Shown here: one piece after another, positions 34,571 through 44,232 of the stretch | Position numbering within the stretch: the first letter of the stretch is position 1 | Layout: each line of letters starts with the position of its first letter | Made by a program: the position numbers and the translations under genes | The notes under the pieces: model-generated | The model's database searches: none | Told to the model about the DNA's origin: nothing | Seen by the model: the letters and a program-made list of their open reading frames with translations, nothing else | Assembly (NCBI RefSeq): GCF_003268775.1 | Contig: NZ_QLSU01000044.1 | Span: 1 to 64,000, forward strand | Source: Paraburkholderia unamae | GTDB taxonomy: Bacteria; Pseudomonadota; Gammaproteobacteria; Burkholderiales; Burkholderiaceae | DNA length: 64,000 bases | Direction of reading: 5' to 3'

Positions 34571-35734
34571 ATGGGTGTAGCCGGCAAACACTTCCCCTCG
34601 CACGCACCGGAGAGCGGCGCGCAAGACGCGCCCACGCCGCAACCGGGCTCAAGCGACGAACGCGTGCGCCGCGAATCGTGGTTCGGCCATCTGCTCGGCC
34701 GCCCCGAATTCGCCGCGATTTCCGGCACCGTGCTCGTATTCGCCGTGTTCGCGATCGGCGCGGGCGGCTCGGGCATGTTCGATCTCGACGGCGTGATGAA
34801 CTGGTCCCAGGTCGCCGCCTACCTCGGCATCCTGAGCGTCGGTGCGTGCCTGCTCATGATCGCGGGCGAGTTCGACCTCTCCATCGGCTCGATGATCGGC
34901 TTCGCCGGCATGATGGTGGCGATCCCCACGATGTACTTCCACTGGCCCATCGCGCTGTCCATTCTGTTCGCGTTCGTGGGCTGCACCGCGCTCGGCGCGC
35001 TGAACGGCTACCTCGTGATGCGCACGCGGCTGCCCTCTTTCATCGTCACGCTCGCGTTTCTGTTCATCCTGCGCGGCCTGACCCTCGCGCTCTCGATCAT
35101 GTTCGCCGACCGCACCATCGTCTCGGGCGTGGGCGACGTGGCCAAGGCCGACTTCATCACCAACCTGCTGTTTCACGGCACCGCGTTCAAGGGTCTGTTC
35201 GTGGCGCTCGCGCATATCGGCATCGGCAAGATGCTCGACAACGGCCAGCCGCTCGTGCCGGGCGTGCCGAAGGTGATTCTGTGGTGGCTCGCGCTCGTGG
35301 CAATCGGTGCGTTCACGCTCGCCAAGACGCGCTACGGCAACTGGATCCTCGCCGTGGGCGGCGACTCCAACGCCGCGAAAAACGTGGGCGTGCCCGTGAA
35401 ACGCGTGAAGATCTCGCTCTTCATGCTCACCGCGTTCTGCTCGTGCCTCTTTGCCGTGCTGCAAGTGTGCGACATCGGTTCGGCCGCCGCCGACCGCGGT
35501 CTTCAGAAGGAGTTCGAAGCCATCATCGCCGCGGTGATCGGCGGCACGCTGCTCACGGGCGGGTATGGCTCGGTGATTGGCGCCGCGTTCGGCGCGCTCA
35601 TCTTCGGCGTCGTGCAGATCGGCATCACCTACACGAATATCGATTCGGACTGGTTCCGCGTGTTCCTCGGCGTGATGCTGCTCATTGCCGTGCTCTTCAA
35701 TCACTATGTGCGCCGCCGCGTCGCGCAATCGTAA
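34571..35734 (+). CDS. Sugar ABC transporter permease (inositol locus)
   Basis: A 387-residue inner membrane permease of the RbsC/FrcC family, with about ten hydrophobic helices from residue 50. It has the family segment LMIAGEFDLSIGSMIGFAG and the cytoplasmic coupling loop AVGGDSNAAKNVGV. AGGAGA lies 7 bases before the ATG. A 187-base gap precedes it with no obvious gene, so expression may be stepped down relative to the binding protein, a common pattern in ABC operons. Confidence 0.9.
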   Translation: MGVAGKHFPSHAPESGAQDAPTPQPGSSDERVRRESWFGHLLGRPEFAAISGTVLVFAVFAIGAGGSGMFDLDGVMNWSQVAAYLGILSVGACLLMIAGEFDLSIGSMIGFAGMMVAIPTMYFHWPIALSILFAFVGCTALGALNGYLVMRTRLPSFIVTLAFLFILRGLTLALSIMFADRTIVSGVGDVAKADFITNLLFHGTAFKGLFVALAHIGIGKMLDNGQPLVPGVPKVILWWLALVAIGAFTLAKTRYGNWILAVGGDSNAAKNVGVPVKRVKISLFMLTAFCSCLFAVLQVCDIGSAAADRGLQKEFEAIIAAVIGGTLLTGGYGSVIGAAFGALIFGVVQIGITYTNIDSDWFRVFLGVMLLIAVLFNHYVRRRVAQS

Positions 35735-35747
35735 GCCGGAGGCTCAA

Positions 35748-36569
35748 ATGTCCGATACCCAGAACACCGCCGGCAATACCGAAATCGGCGACACGATTCT
35801 CGCGCTCGAAAACGTCAGCAAGTACTTCGGCAAAGTGATTGCCCTGAACGGCGTGACGCTGCGCCTGAGGCGTGGCGAGGTGCACTGCCTGCTCGGCGAC
35901 AACGGCGCGGGCAAGTCCACGCTCATCAAGACGCTTGCCGGCGTGCATCAGCCCACCTCCGGCCAGTATTTCGTGGACGGCAAGCCCGTGGCGTTCGATT
36001 CGCCGAAAGACGCGCTCGACCTCGGCATCGCCACCGTCTATCAGGATCTCGCGCTCGTGCCGCTGCTCTCGGTCGCGCGCAACTTCTTCATGGGCCGCGA
36101 GCCGCAGAAGAAGCTGTTCGGCTTCATCAACGTGATGGATCTCGATACGAGCGCATCGGTCGCCAAGAATCGCCTCGCGGAGATGGGCATCAATGTGCGC
36201 GACCCGCACCAGGCGATCGGCACGATGTCGGGCGGCGAGAAGCAGTGCCTCGCCATCGCACGCGCGATTCACTTCGGGGCGCGCGTGCTGATTCTCGACG
36301 AGCCCACCGCCGCACTCGGCGTGAAGCAGAGCTTCAACGTGCTCAAGCTGATTCACGCGGCGCGCGCGAAAGGCATTTCGGTGATCTTCATCACCCACAA
36401 CGTGCACCACGCCTACCCCATCGGCGACTCGTTCACGCTGCTCAATCGCGGCAAGTCGCTCGGCACCTACACGAAGGACACGATCAGCAAGAACGAAGTG
36501 CTCGACATGATGGCGGGCGGCGCGGAGATGCAGAAGATGATCGCCGAGCTCGACGGCGCGACTATCTGA
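35748..36569 (+). CDS. Sugar ABC transporter ATPase, single-domain (inositol locus)
   Basis: A 273-residue ABC protein. Walker A GDNGAGKST, the signature MSGGEKQ, Walker B VLILDEPTAAL and the switch His in FITHNVHHAY are present. Most ribose-type ATPases carry two ABC domains (about 500 residues); this one has one and must act as a homodimer, as in the fructose FrcA branch. GGAGG precedes the ATG, 13 bases after the permease stop. It feeds inositol uptake with ATP hydrolysis at the inner membrane. Confidence 0.9.
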   Translation: MSDTQNTAGNTEIGDTILALENVSKYFGKVIALNGVTLRLRRGEVHCLLGDNGAGKSTLIKTLAGVHQPTSGQYFVDGKPVAFDSPKDALDLGIATVYQDLALVPLLSVARNFFMGREPQKKLFGFINVMDLDTSASVAKNRLAEMGINVRDPHQAIGTMSGGEKQCLAIARAIHFGARVLILDEPTAALGVKQSFNVLKLIHAARAKGISVIFITHNVHHAYPIGDSFTLLNRGKSLGTYTKDTISKNEVLDMMAGGAEMQKMIAELDGATI

Positions 36570-36606
36570 GCACGACTGCACGGCACAGAACTCACCAGGA
36601 ATACAC

Positions 36607-38631
36607 ATGGCTCTTACCGGATCAACCGCAAGCCGTTCAACGCCAGGCCGCTTTGCGGCCGGGCGCAGCCGCGACATCGTCTGTCTCGGCCGCCTTGGCG
36701 TCGATCTCTATGCGCAGCAGGTGGGTGCGCGGCTCGAAGACGTCTCCACCTTCGCCAAGTATCTGGGCGGCTCGTCGGCGAACATCGCCTTCGGCTGTGC
36801 GCGGCTCGGCCTGAAGTCGGCCATGCTCACGCGCGTGGGCGACGACCATATGGGACGCTTTCTCGTCGAAACGCTCGCAAAGGAAGGCTGCGACACGAGC
36901 CACGTGCGCGTGGATCACGACCGCCTCACGGCGCTCGTGCTGCTGGGGCTCAAAGACCGCGACACGTTCCCGCTCATTTTCTACCGCGAGAACTGCGCCG
37001 ACATGGCCGTCGATGCGCGCGACTTCGACGAAGCGTTCATCGCCTCCTCCAAGGCGTTGCTCATCACCGGCACGCACTTCTCGACCGAGCAGGTGAACCG
37101 CACGAGCCTCACCGCGCTCGATTACGCGCGCCGCAACAACGTGCGCACCGTGCTCGACATCGATTACCGGCCGGTGCTTTGGGGCCTCACGGGCAAAGCC
37201 GACGGCGAGACGCGCTTCGTGGCGAGCGAAGGCGTGAGCGCACATTTGCAGCGCATTCTGCCGCTGTTCGATCTCGTGATCGGCACCGAGGAGGAGTTCC
37301 GCATTGCCGGCGGCAAGGAAGCGCTCGTCGACGCGCTCAAGCGCGTGCGCGAAGTCACGGGCGCGACGCTGCTCGTCAAGCGCGGGCCGCTCGGCTGCCA
37401 GATCGTGGAAGGCGCGGTGCCCGCCTCGATGGATGACCTGCCGATGCAGCGCGGCGTGGAAGTCGACGTGCTCAACGTGCTCGGTGCGGGCGATGCGTTC
37501 GCTTCGGGCTTCCTCTCGGGCTGGCTGCGCGATGCCACGCTCGAAGACTGCGCGCGCTCGGCCAACGCATGCGGTGCACTCGTCGTTTCGCGGCACGGCT
37601 GCGCGCCCGCCATGCCCACGCCCGCGGAACTCGACTACTTCCTGCGCGAAGCCGCCGCCGACCCGGTGCGCATGCGCCGCCCCGACCGCGATGCGACGCT
37701 CGCGCGTCTGCATCGCGTGACGCCTGCGCGCACGCCGCGCGACGAGGTGCTCGGCTTCGCGTTCGACCATCGCAACCAGTTCTTCGATCTCGTGCAGCAA
37801 ACCGGCGCAAGCGAAGCGCGCATTGCGTATCTGAAGAACCTGTTCGTCGAAGCGGTCGTGCAAACCGAACGTACGCTCGGCCTGCAAGGACGCATCGGTG
37901 TCCTGATCGACGACCGCTACGGCCAGGATGCGCTGAACGCCGCCACCGGGCGTGGCTGGTGGATCGGCCGCCCGGTCGAGTTGCCGGGGTCCGTGCCGCT
38001 CGTGTTCGACCACGGCCGCTCGATCGGCACGACGCTCGCTTCGTGGCCCATCGAGCACACGGTGAAGTGCCTCGTGCAGTTCCACCCCGACGAGCCCATC
38101 GAACAGCGGCTCGAACAGGAAGCGCAGTTGCGCGCGCTCTACGACGCCACCCAGGCAAGCGGCCACGAACTGCTGCTCGAAGTGATTCCGCCCAGGCTCA
38201 ACGGCAAGCCCAATGCACCCGACACCGTCTATCGCGCGCTCAAGCGGCTCTACAACATCGGCATCTATCCCGAGTGGTGGAAGCTCGAACCGACGGGCGC
38301 CGCGCAATGGCGCGAGATCGATGCGCTGATCGCCGAGCGCGACCCGTATTGCCGCGGCGTCGTGCTGCTCGGGCTCTCCGCTCCCATCGACCAGCTCGTG
38401 GAAGGTTTCCGTGCGGCGGCCGCTTCGAACACCTGCCGCGGCTTCACCGTGGGCCGCTCGATCTTCTACGAGCCGAGCGTGGCCTGGCTCGCCGGCGAGA
38501 TCGGTGACGACGAAGTGATCGCCCGCGCGCGCCGCGCCTTCGAAACGCTGATCCGCGCATGGCGCGCCGCGCGCGCCGACGCCGACGGCACACGCGGCAA
38601 GCACGACAAGCACGAGGAGAAAGCGGCATGA
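36607..38631 (+). CDS. iolC: 5-dehydro-2-deoxygluconokinase fused to DUF2090 aldolase-like domain
   Basis: A 674-residue fusion. Residues 20-345 are a PfkB-family kinase (GGSSANIAFGCARLG near residue 56, catalytic region NVLGAGDAFASGF near residue 300) that phosphorylates 5-dehydro-2-deoxygluconate. Residues 370-660 are the DUF2090 domain (LGFAFDHRNQFFDL), a class I aldolase-like TIM barrel thought to split the phosphorylated product into dihydroxyacetone phosphate and malonate semialdehyde. This removes the need for a separate iolJ. Its stop overlaps the start of iolD (ATGA). The fusion is known in proteobacteria. Confidence 0.92.
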   Translation: MALTGSTASRSTPGRFAAGRSRDIVCLGRLGVDLYAQQVGARLEDVSTFAKYLGGSSANIAFGCARLGLKSAMLTRVGDDHMGRFLVETLAKEGCDTSHVRVDHDRLTALVLLGLKDRDTFPLIFYRENCADMAVDARDFDEAFIASSKALLITGTHFSTEQVNRTSLTALDYARRNNVRTVLDIDYRPVLWGLTGKADGETRFVASEGVSAHLQRILPLFDLVIGTEEEFRIAGGKEALVDALKRVREVTGATLLVKRGPLGCQIVEGAVPASMDDLPMQRGVEVDVLNVLGAGDAFASGFLSGWLRDATLEDCARSANACGALVVSRHGCAPAMPTPAELDYFLREAAADPVRMRRPDRDATLARLHRVTPARTPRDEVLGFAFDHRNQFFDLVQQTGASEARIAYLKNLFVEAVVQTERTLGLQGRIGVLIDDRYGQDALNAATGRGWWIGRPVELPGSVPLVFDHGRSIGTTLASWPIEHTVKCLVQFHPDEPIEQRLEQEAQLRALYDATQASGHELLLEVIPPRLNGKPNAPDTVYRALKRLYNIGIYPEWWKLEPTGAAQWREIDALIAERDPYCRGVVLLGLSAPIDQLVEGFRAAAASNTCRGFTVGRSIFYEPSVAWLAGEIGDDEVIARARRAFETLIRAWRAARADADGTRGKHDKHEEKAA

Positions 38632-40616
38632 ACCAACGCATCGCTCCCATCGCCAACGCCTCGCAGGAAAGCCCGCAGAACGCGGCGCCCGGCGCGCACG
38701 CGAGCACCGTGCGGCTCACGGCGGCGCAGGCGCTCGTGCGCTATCTCGCCGCGCAGCGCGTGGCAAGCGAAGACGGCTCGGGACGCACCGAGCCGCTTTT
38801 CGGCGGCGTGTTCGCGATCTTCGGCCACGGCAACGTGGCCGGCATCGGCGAAGCGCTCTATCAACACCGACACGAATTGCCCACGCTGCGCGCGCACAAC
38901 GAGCAGGCCATGGCGCACAGCGCGATTGCTTACGCGAAGGCGCACTTTCGCCGCCGCATGATGGCGGTGACGACGTCGATCGGCCCCGGCGCCACGAATC
39001 TGGTGACGGCGGCCGCGCTCGCGCACGTGAACCGGCTGCCCGTGCTGCTCTTGCCCGGCGACATCTTCGTTTCGCGCGAGCCCGATCCGGTCCTGCAACA
39101 GATCGAGGACCTGCACGACGGCAGCATCTCCGCGAACGACGCGCTGCGCCCCGTATCGCGCTACTTCGATCGCATCGTGCATCCCGCGCAACTGCTCACG
39201 GCGCTGCCGCGCGCGCTGCGCGTGCTCACCGACGCCGCGCTCTGCGGCCCGGTCACGCTCGCGCTGCCGCAAGACGTGCAGGCCATGGCGTGGGACTACC
39301 CGGCGAGCTTCTTCACGCCGCGCCTCGTGACCTTCCACGCGCCCGCGCCCATTCAGGCCGAAATCGACGCGGCGCTCACGCAACTGCATCGCGCGAAGCG
39401 ACCGCTCATCGTGGCGGGCGGCGGCGTGCTCTATTCGCGCGCCTCGCAGGCCTTGCAGACGCTCGCCGCGGCGCGCGGCATTCCCGTGGCCGAAACGCAG
39501 GCCGGCAAGGGCTCGCTCGCCTGGGACGATCCGCTCAACGCGGGTGCGCTCGGCGTAACGGGCTCGCCCGCGGCCAACGCGCTCGCGCGCGACGCCGATT
39601 GCGTGCTCGCCATCGGCACGCGCTTGCAGGACTTCACGACCGGCTCGAACTCGCTCTTTGCCAACGCGCACGTGATTGGCGTGAACGCCAACGGCTTCGA
39701 CGCGCTCAAGCACAACGGCCTCGCCGTGCAGGCCGACGCGCGCCAGGCGCTCGCCGCGCTCAACGACGAGTTGATCAACTGGCGCGCCGACGCCAACTGG
39801 ACCGCGCACGCCCAGCGCCTCGCAAGCGACTGGCGCGCCGACATCGAACGCCTCACCCACTCGCCGCAAGAGCGCTCCAGCCTGCCCTACGACGCCGACG
39901 TGATCGGCGCCGTGCAGCGCTCGTCGAGTCGTTCGTACACCGAAGATATCGTCGTGTGCGCGGCCGGCACCCTGCCCGCCGAGTTGCACAAGCTCTGGCG
40001 CGCGGGCCAGCCGGGCGCGTATCACGTGGAATACGGCTACTCGTGCATGGGTTACGAGATCGCGGGGGGCCTCGGCGCGAAGCTTGCGCGGCCCGATCGC
40101 GAAGTCATCGTCATGGTGGGCGACGGCAGCTATCTGATGATGAACAGCGAGATCGCCACCTCCGTCATGCTGGGCGCGAAGCTCATCATCGTGGTGCTCG
40201 ACAATCGCGGCTATGGCTGCATCAACCGCTTGCAGCAGGCCTGCGGCGGCGCGCCGTTCAACAACCTGTTCGACGACTGCGCGCAAGGGCCGCTCGGTGC
40301 GCCGCGCATCGACTTCGCCTCGCATGCGCGCTCGCTCGGCGCGCAGGCCGAGCACGTGGCGAACGTCGCCGAACTCGAAGCGGCGCTGCAACGCGCGCGC
40401 GCTTCGTCGCGCACGTACGTGGTCTGCATCGACACCGACCCCGCGCGCACGACCGAAGAAGGCGGCTGGTGGTGGGAAGTCGCGGTGCCCGAGGTGTCAA
40501 CACGCGCGAGCGTGCGCGAGGCGCGCGAGCGCTATGAGGCACACGTCGCCGAACGCGGCGGACGCTCGCAGGCGAGCGACGCCGCCGCCGGCAGCGACGA
40601 ACCCGATAACGCATGA
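38628..40616 (+). CDS. iolD: 3D-(3,5/4)-trihydroxycyclohexane-1,2-dione acylhydrolase
   Basis: A 662-residue thiamine-diphosphate enzyme that opens the inositol-derived ring to 5-deoxy-glucuronate. The catalytic Glu lies in the N-terminal RAHNEQAMAHSAIAYAK segment, GPGATNLVTAAALAHVN follows, and the ThDP/Mg site is GDGSYLMMNSEI in the C-terminal third. The ATG lies within the stop of iolC, preceded by GAGGAGA. The length matches the family (about 640). Confidence 0.94.
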   Translation: MNQRIAPIANASQESPQNAAPGAHASTVRLTAAQALVRYLAAQRVASEDGSGRTEPLFGGVFAIFGHGNVAGIGEALYQHRHELPTLRAHNEQAMAHSAIAYAKAHFRRRMMAVTTSIGPGATNLVTAAALAHVNRLPVLLLPGDIFVSREPDPVLQQIEDLHDGSISANDALRPVSRYFDRIVHPAQLLTALPRALRVLTDAALCGPVTLALPQDVQAMAWDYPASFFTPRLVTFHAPAPIQAEIDAALTQLHRAKRPLIVAGGGVLYSRASQALQTLAAARGIPVAETQAGKGSLAWDDPLNAGALGVTGSPAANALARDADCVLAIGTRLQDFTTGSNSLFANAHVIGVNANGFDALKHNGLAVQADARQALAALNDELINWRADANWTAHAQRLASDWRADIERLTHSPQERSSLPYDADVIGAVQRSSSRSYTEDIVVCAAGTLPAELHKLWRAGQPGAYHVEYGYSCMGYEIAGGLGAKLARPDREVIVMVGDGSYLMMNSEIATSVMLGAKLIIVVLDNRGYGCINRLQQACGGAPFNNLFDDCAQGPLGAPRIDFASHARSLGAQAEHVANVAELEAALQRARASSRTYVVCIDTDPARTTEEGGWWWEVAVPEVSTRASVREARERYEAHVAERGGRSQASDAAAGSDEPDNA

Positions 40617-40649
40617 CGCGTCTGACGACAGAGACATCGAGGAGCGCAC

Positions 40650-41564
40650 ATGAGCGCATTTGAAGTACGCATCGGCATCAACCCGCTGTCGTGGATGAAC
40701 GACGACCTGCCCTCGCTAGGCGGCGAGACGCCGCTCTCCCAGGCGCTGACCGAGGGCCGCGAGATCGGTTACGAAGGCTTCGAGTTGGGCAACAAGTTTC
40801 CGCGCGAGCCGCAGGCGCTCAAGGCGCTGCTCGCCCAGTACGATCTTTCGCTCGTTTCCGGCTGGTACTCGGGCATGCTCGCGCAACGCAGCGTCGAGGA
40901 AGAGATCGCGGCCGTCGAGAAGCACCTCGACCTGCTCGCGCAAAACGGCGCGACGGTGATGGTGTACGGCGAAGTCGCCGATTCGATCCAGGGCGCGCCG
41001 CGCCCGCTCTATCAGCGTCCGCGCTTTTTCAGCGACAAGCAGTGGGACGACTACGCCGCGCGCGTGGATGCGTTCGCGCGTCACACGCTTTCGCGCGGCG
41101 TGCGCCTCGCGTATCACCATCACATGGGCGCCTATGTCGAAACGCCCGCCGACGTCGACAAGCTCATGGCCCGCACGAGCGACGCCGTGGGCCTGCTGTT
41201 CGACGCGGGCCACATGACGTTTGCGGGCGGCGATCCCGTGGCGGAACTCGACAAGCACATCGCGCGCGTGTGCCATGTGCATTGCAAGGACGTGCGCCCC
41301 GCCGTCATGAAGCTGGCGCGCAACCGCAACTGGAGCTTTCTCGACGCCGTGCTGGCCGGCGCGTTCACCGTGCCCGGCGACGGCGCCGTCGACTTCCCCG
41401 CGATCATCGCGCGTCTGAAGCACCACGGCTATCGTGGCTGGCTCGTTGTCGAAGCCGAGCAGGACCCCGTGATCGCCCCGTCGTACGAGTACGCGCAAAA
41501 GGGCTACCGCACGCTGCGCGCGCTCGTCGATGCTACGGACACCCAATCGAAGGAGGCAGCATGA
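40650..41564 (+). CDS. iolE: Inosose dehydratase
   Basis: A 304-residue xylose-isomerase-like TIM barrel that dehydrates scyllo-inosose to the dione. Metal and substrate segments include GINPLSWMNDD at the N-terminus, AYHHHMGAYVET, DAGHMTFAGGDP and VHCKDVRPAVM. GAGGAG lies 6 bases before the ATG. The last codons overlap iolB (ATGA), so translation is coupled. Confidence 0.94.
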   Translation: MSAFEVRIGINPLSWMNDDLPSLGGETPLSQALTEGREIGYEGFELGNKFPREPQALKALLAQYDLSLVSGWYSGMLAQRSVEEEIAAVEKHLDLLAQNGATVMVYGEVADSIQGAPRPLYQRPRFFSDKQWDDYAARVDAFARHTLSRGVRLAYHHHMGAYVETPADVDKLMARTSDAVGLLFDAGHMTFAGGDPVAELDKHIARVCHVHCKDVRPAVMKLARNRNWSFLDAVLAGAFTVPGDGAVDFPAIIARLKHHGYRGWLVVEAEQDPVIAPSYEYAQKGYRTLRALVDATDTQSKEAA

Positions 41565-42364
41565 CTCTGCTGGTCAAGGCCGCGCGCGAAGGCCAGACGA
41601 TCGCGCGCGTCACGCCCGACACCGCGGGCTGGCGCTATGTCGGCTTCGCCGCTTACCGGCTTGCAACGGATGAAGTCGTGTACGTGTCCGAACCCGATCG
41701 CGAAAGCTGCATCGTCGTGCTCTCGGGCGCGGTGAACATCGAGGCCGGCGGCCAGCGCTGGTCGAGCCTCGGCTCGCGCGACAGCGTGTTCGAAGACGCC
41801 GCCCCGTACGCGCTCTACGTGCCGCCAGGCGTGAAGGCCACCGTGCGCGCGACGCGCGATGCCGAAGTGGGCGTGGCGAGCGCGCCCGCCAAAGGCGCGC
41901 TGCCCATCCGGCTCATCGAGCCCGCGCAGATGAAGCGTTCCGCGCGCGGCAAGAATGCGAATACGCGCTACGTGTGCGATATCCTGCCCCAAACCGAAGC
42001 CGCCGAATCGCTGCTCGTGGTGGAGGTGCGCACGCCTTCGGGGCACTCTTCGAGCTACCCGCCGCACAAGCACGACGCCGATCGCCTGCCGCAGGAGAGC
42101 GCGCTGGAGGAAACCTACTATCACCGGCTCAATCCGCAGCAGGGTTTCGCATTCCAGCGCGTGTACACCGACGCGCGCGATCTGGACGAAACGATGGCCG
42201 TGGAGGATCACGACGTGGTGATGGTGCCGCGCGGCTATCACCCCGTGGTCGTGCCTTATGGCTACGACTCGTACTATTTGAATGTGATGGCGGGCCCCAC
42301 GCGCGAATGGCACTTCCACAACGATCCCGCGCACGAATGGATCATCGAGCGCGACGCGAAGTGA
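41561..42364 (+). CDS. iolB: 5-deoxy-glucuronate isomerase
   Basis: A 267-residue double-cupin protein that isomerises 5-deoxy-glucuronate to 5-dehydro-2-deoxygluconate. Metal-binding residues are visible in SYPPHKHDAD, EETYYHR and the C-terminal HFHNDPAHEW. AAGGAGG lies just before the ATG. It is the last gene of the operon; a strong terminator follows after 21 bases. No iolA (methylmalonate/malonate semialdehyde dehydrogenase) follows. Confidence 0.94.
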   Translation: MTLLVKAAREGQTIARVTPDTAGWRYVGFAAYRLATDEVVYVSEPDRESCIVVLSGAVNIEAGGQRWSSLGSRDSVFEDAAPYALYVPPGVKATVRATRDAEVGVASAPAKGALPIRLIEPAQMKRSARGKNANTRYVCDILPQTEAAESLLVVEVRTPSGHSSSYPPHKHDADRLPQESALEETYYHRLNPQQGFAFQRVYTDARDLDETMAVEDHDVVMVPRGYHPVVVPYGYDSYYLNVMAGPTREWHFHNDPAHEWIIERDAK

Positions 42365-42385
42365 AATGAAGTGAAGCGCCAATAA

Positions 42386-42419
42386 AAAAACGCCGCGTCT
42401 TGTACGACGCGGCGTTTTT
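42386..42419. terminator. Bidirectional terminator between iolB and the chemoreceptor gene
   Basis: AAAAACGCCGCGTC and GACGCGGCGTTTTT pair around a short loop, flanked by A- and T-runs. Confidence 0.92.
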
Positions 42420-42450
42420 CGTTGTAACCACAACGAATCACAAAGAAGCA

Positions 42451-44133
42451 TCAAGCCAGCTGGAATTTCCCCACGAGCCGCTTGAGCACCTTCGCCTGAT
42501 CGTCGAGCGACTGCGCGGCGGCGGTCGCCTCTTCCACGAGCGCGGCATTCTGCTGCGTGCCCGAGTCCATCTGCGTGACCGCGCGGCCGATCTCTTCGAT
42601 GCCCGAGCGCTGCTCGCGCGAAGCCGCCGAAATTTCGCCGATGATGTCGTTCACGCGCTTCACGGCCTTCACGACCTCGTCCATGGTCGCGCCGGCGTCC
42701 TGTGCCAGCGTCGAGCCGTTGGCCACGCGCTCGACCGACGCGTCGATGAGCGACTTGATCTCCTTGGCCGCTCCCGCGCTGCGCTGCGCGAGGCTGCGCA
42801 CTTCGCCCGCCACCACGGCGAAACCGCGGCCCTCCTCGCCCGCGCGCGCCGCTTCGACAGCGGCATTGAGCGCGAGGATATTGGTCTGGAACGCAATGCC
42901 CTCGATCACGCCGATGATGTCGGCGATGCTCTTCGCGCTGTCGTTGATCTCCTGCATCGTCTTGACCACGCGCCCCACCACCGAACCACCCTTCTCCGCG
43001 ATCGCCGAGGCGTTGCCCGCGAGCGTGCTGGCCTGTTCGGCGTTCTCGGCGTTCAGGCGCACCGTGGACGTGAGCTGCTCCATGCTGCTCGCCGTGCGCT
43101 CCAGCGCCATCGCCTGCTCCTCGGTGCGGCGCGAAAGGTCGAGATTGCCGGTCGAGATTTCACCCGAAGCGGAAGCGATCGCCTCGGCGCTCGCGGCGAT
43201 CTCGGCCACCGTCGTCGAGAGGCCGTTCTGCATGTCGCGCAGCGCGCCGAGCATGCTCTGCGCGTCGCGCGCATGCACCGTCACGGGCTGCGCGAGGTCG
43301 CCCGCCGCGATGCGCGCCGCGATGGCCTTGGCGTGGGCGGGTTCGCCGCCCAGTTGCCGCGCAATGCGGCGCACGACCCACTCACTCACGAAGAACGCGA
43401 GCACGAACATGGCCACGGTCGCAACCGCCATCATCACAAACGAGGACTTGAAGATGAACTCGGCCTTGCCGATCGTCGCCTTGGCGGCCGCGCCGCGTTG
43501 CGCGACGAGGTCGTCGACGAGCGTTTCCAGCTTGCCGGTCTCCACGAGCAGCGACACGTCCTGGGTGCCGACCTGCCAGCTCATCTGCGAAAGGTCGAGC
43601 GGCTGCTGCTTCACGAGCGTCACGAAGTCGCGCAGATGCCCGCTCCACGCCGTGGTCGCATCGGCGAGCTTCTTTTGCAGCGTGAGCGCGTCGCCGCCCT
43701 GCTGCTGGGCGTATTGCTGGAGCTGGTCCATCTCGCGCACGAGCGAGCCGAGATCCTTGTCGATATCCTGGCCGAGTTCGTCGCGCTCGCGCGCCGTGGT
43801 TGCGGTGAGCAGCATCTTCTGCGCGCGGCTCGCGCGCAGGACGTGGCCGCGCGCTTCTTCCGCGGCGCGGCTCGCCACGTAGCCCTGCTCGTAGATCGAT
43901 TGGGTCGAGCCGTTGAGTCGGCTGATTTGCGCAAGCGAGATTGCGCCGATCGCAAGCGTGCCGATCAGCACGAGCGCAAAGGCGAGGCGCAGCGTCGCCT
44001 TGACCGAGAGCCGCGAATGGCCGGTGGCCGCCCCCTCGCGACCCGGCTTGCGCTGCCGCGCCGGCGTCGTGCCGCCCGCCGGTTCCTGCGGCACGAAGCC
44101 CGCGTGCCTGCCGCCTTGCGATACTGCTTTCAT
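42451..44133 (-). CDS. Methyl-accepting chemotaxis protein
   Basis: A 560-residue transmembrane chemoreceptor. It has a basic/Gly-rich cytoplasmic N-terminus of about 45 residues, TM1 (about 47-68), a helical periplasmic sensor resembling a four-helix bundle (about 70-225), TM2 (about 227-248), a HAMP linker and the signalling hairpin whose tip, EGIAFQTNILALNAAVEAAR, binds CheW and CheA. No CheR-tethering pentapeptide ends the protein. I chose ATG 44133 (MKAVSQGGR, AGGAGA upstream); an ATG at 44172 is possible. The ligand is unknown. It may be read from a sigma-28-like promoter. Confidence 0.9.
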   Translation of the reverse strand: MKAVSQGGRHAGFVPQEPAGGTTPARQRKPGREGAATGHSRLSVKATLRLAFALVLIGTLAIGAISLAQISRLNGSTQSIYEQGYVASRAAEEARGHVLRASRAQKMLLTATTARERDELGQDIDKDLGSLVREMDQLQQYAQQQGGDALTLQKKLADATTAWSGHLRDFVTLVKQQPLDLSQMSWQVGTQDVSLLVETGKLETLVDDLVAQRGAAAKATIGKAEFIFKSSFVMMAVATVAMFVLAFFVSEWVVRRIARQLGGEPAHAKAIAARIAAGDLAQPVTVHARDAQSMLGALRDMQNGLSTTVAEIAASAEAIASASGEISTGNLDLSRRTEEQAMALERTASSMEQLTSTVRLNAENAEQASTLAGNASAIAEKGGSVVGRVVKTMQEINDSAKSIADIIGVIEGIAFQTNILALNAAVEAARAGEEGRGFAVVAGEVRSLAQRSAGAAKEIKSLIDASVERVANGSTLAQDAGATMDEVVKAVKRVNDIIGEISAASREQRSGIEEIGRAVTQMDSGTQQNAALVEEATAAAQSLDDQAKVLKRLVGKFQLA

Positions 44134-44204
44134 CTTTTTCGGTCTCCTGCTCGTTGTTCGGCGGCACGCCATCGTTCGTGATTTGCGTTCCGCCTCAACT
44201 CCGG

Positions 44205-44232
44205 TCTACGGCATGCCGTCGCGCAATCTTTA
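44205..44232 (-). promoter_or_regulatory. Possible sigma-28 (FliA) promoter of the chemoreceptor gene
   Basis: On the minus strand TAAAGATT (44232-44225), a 12-base spacer and GCCGTAGA (44212-44205) approach the FliA consensus TAAAGTTT-N11-GCCGATAA. The predicted start is about 65 bases before the ATG. The -10 is imperfect. Confidence 0.45.
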
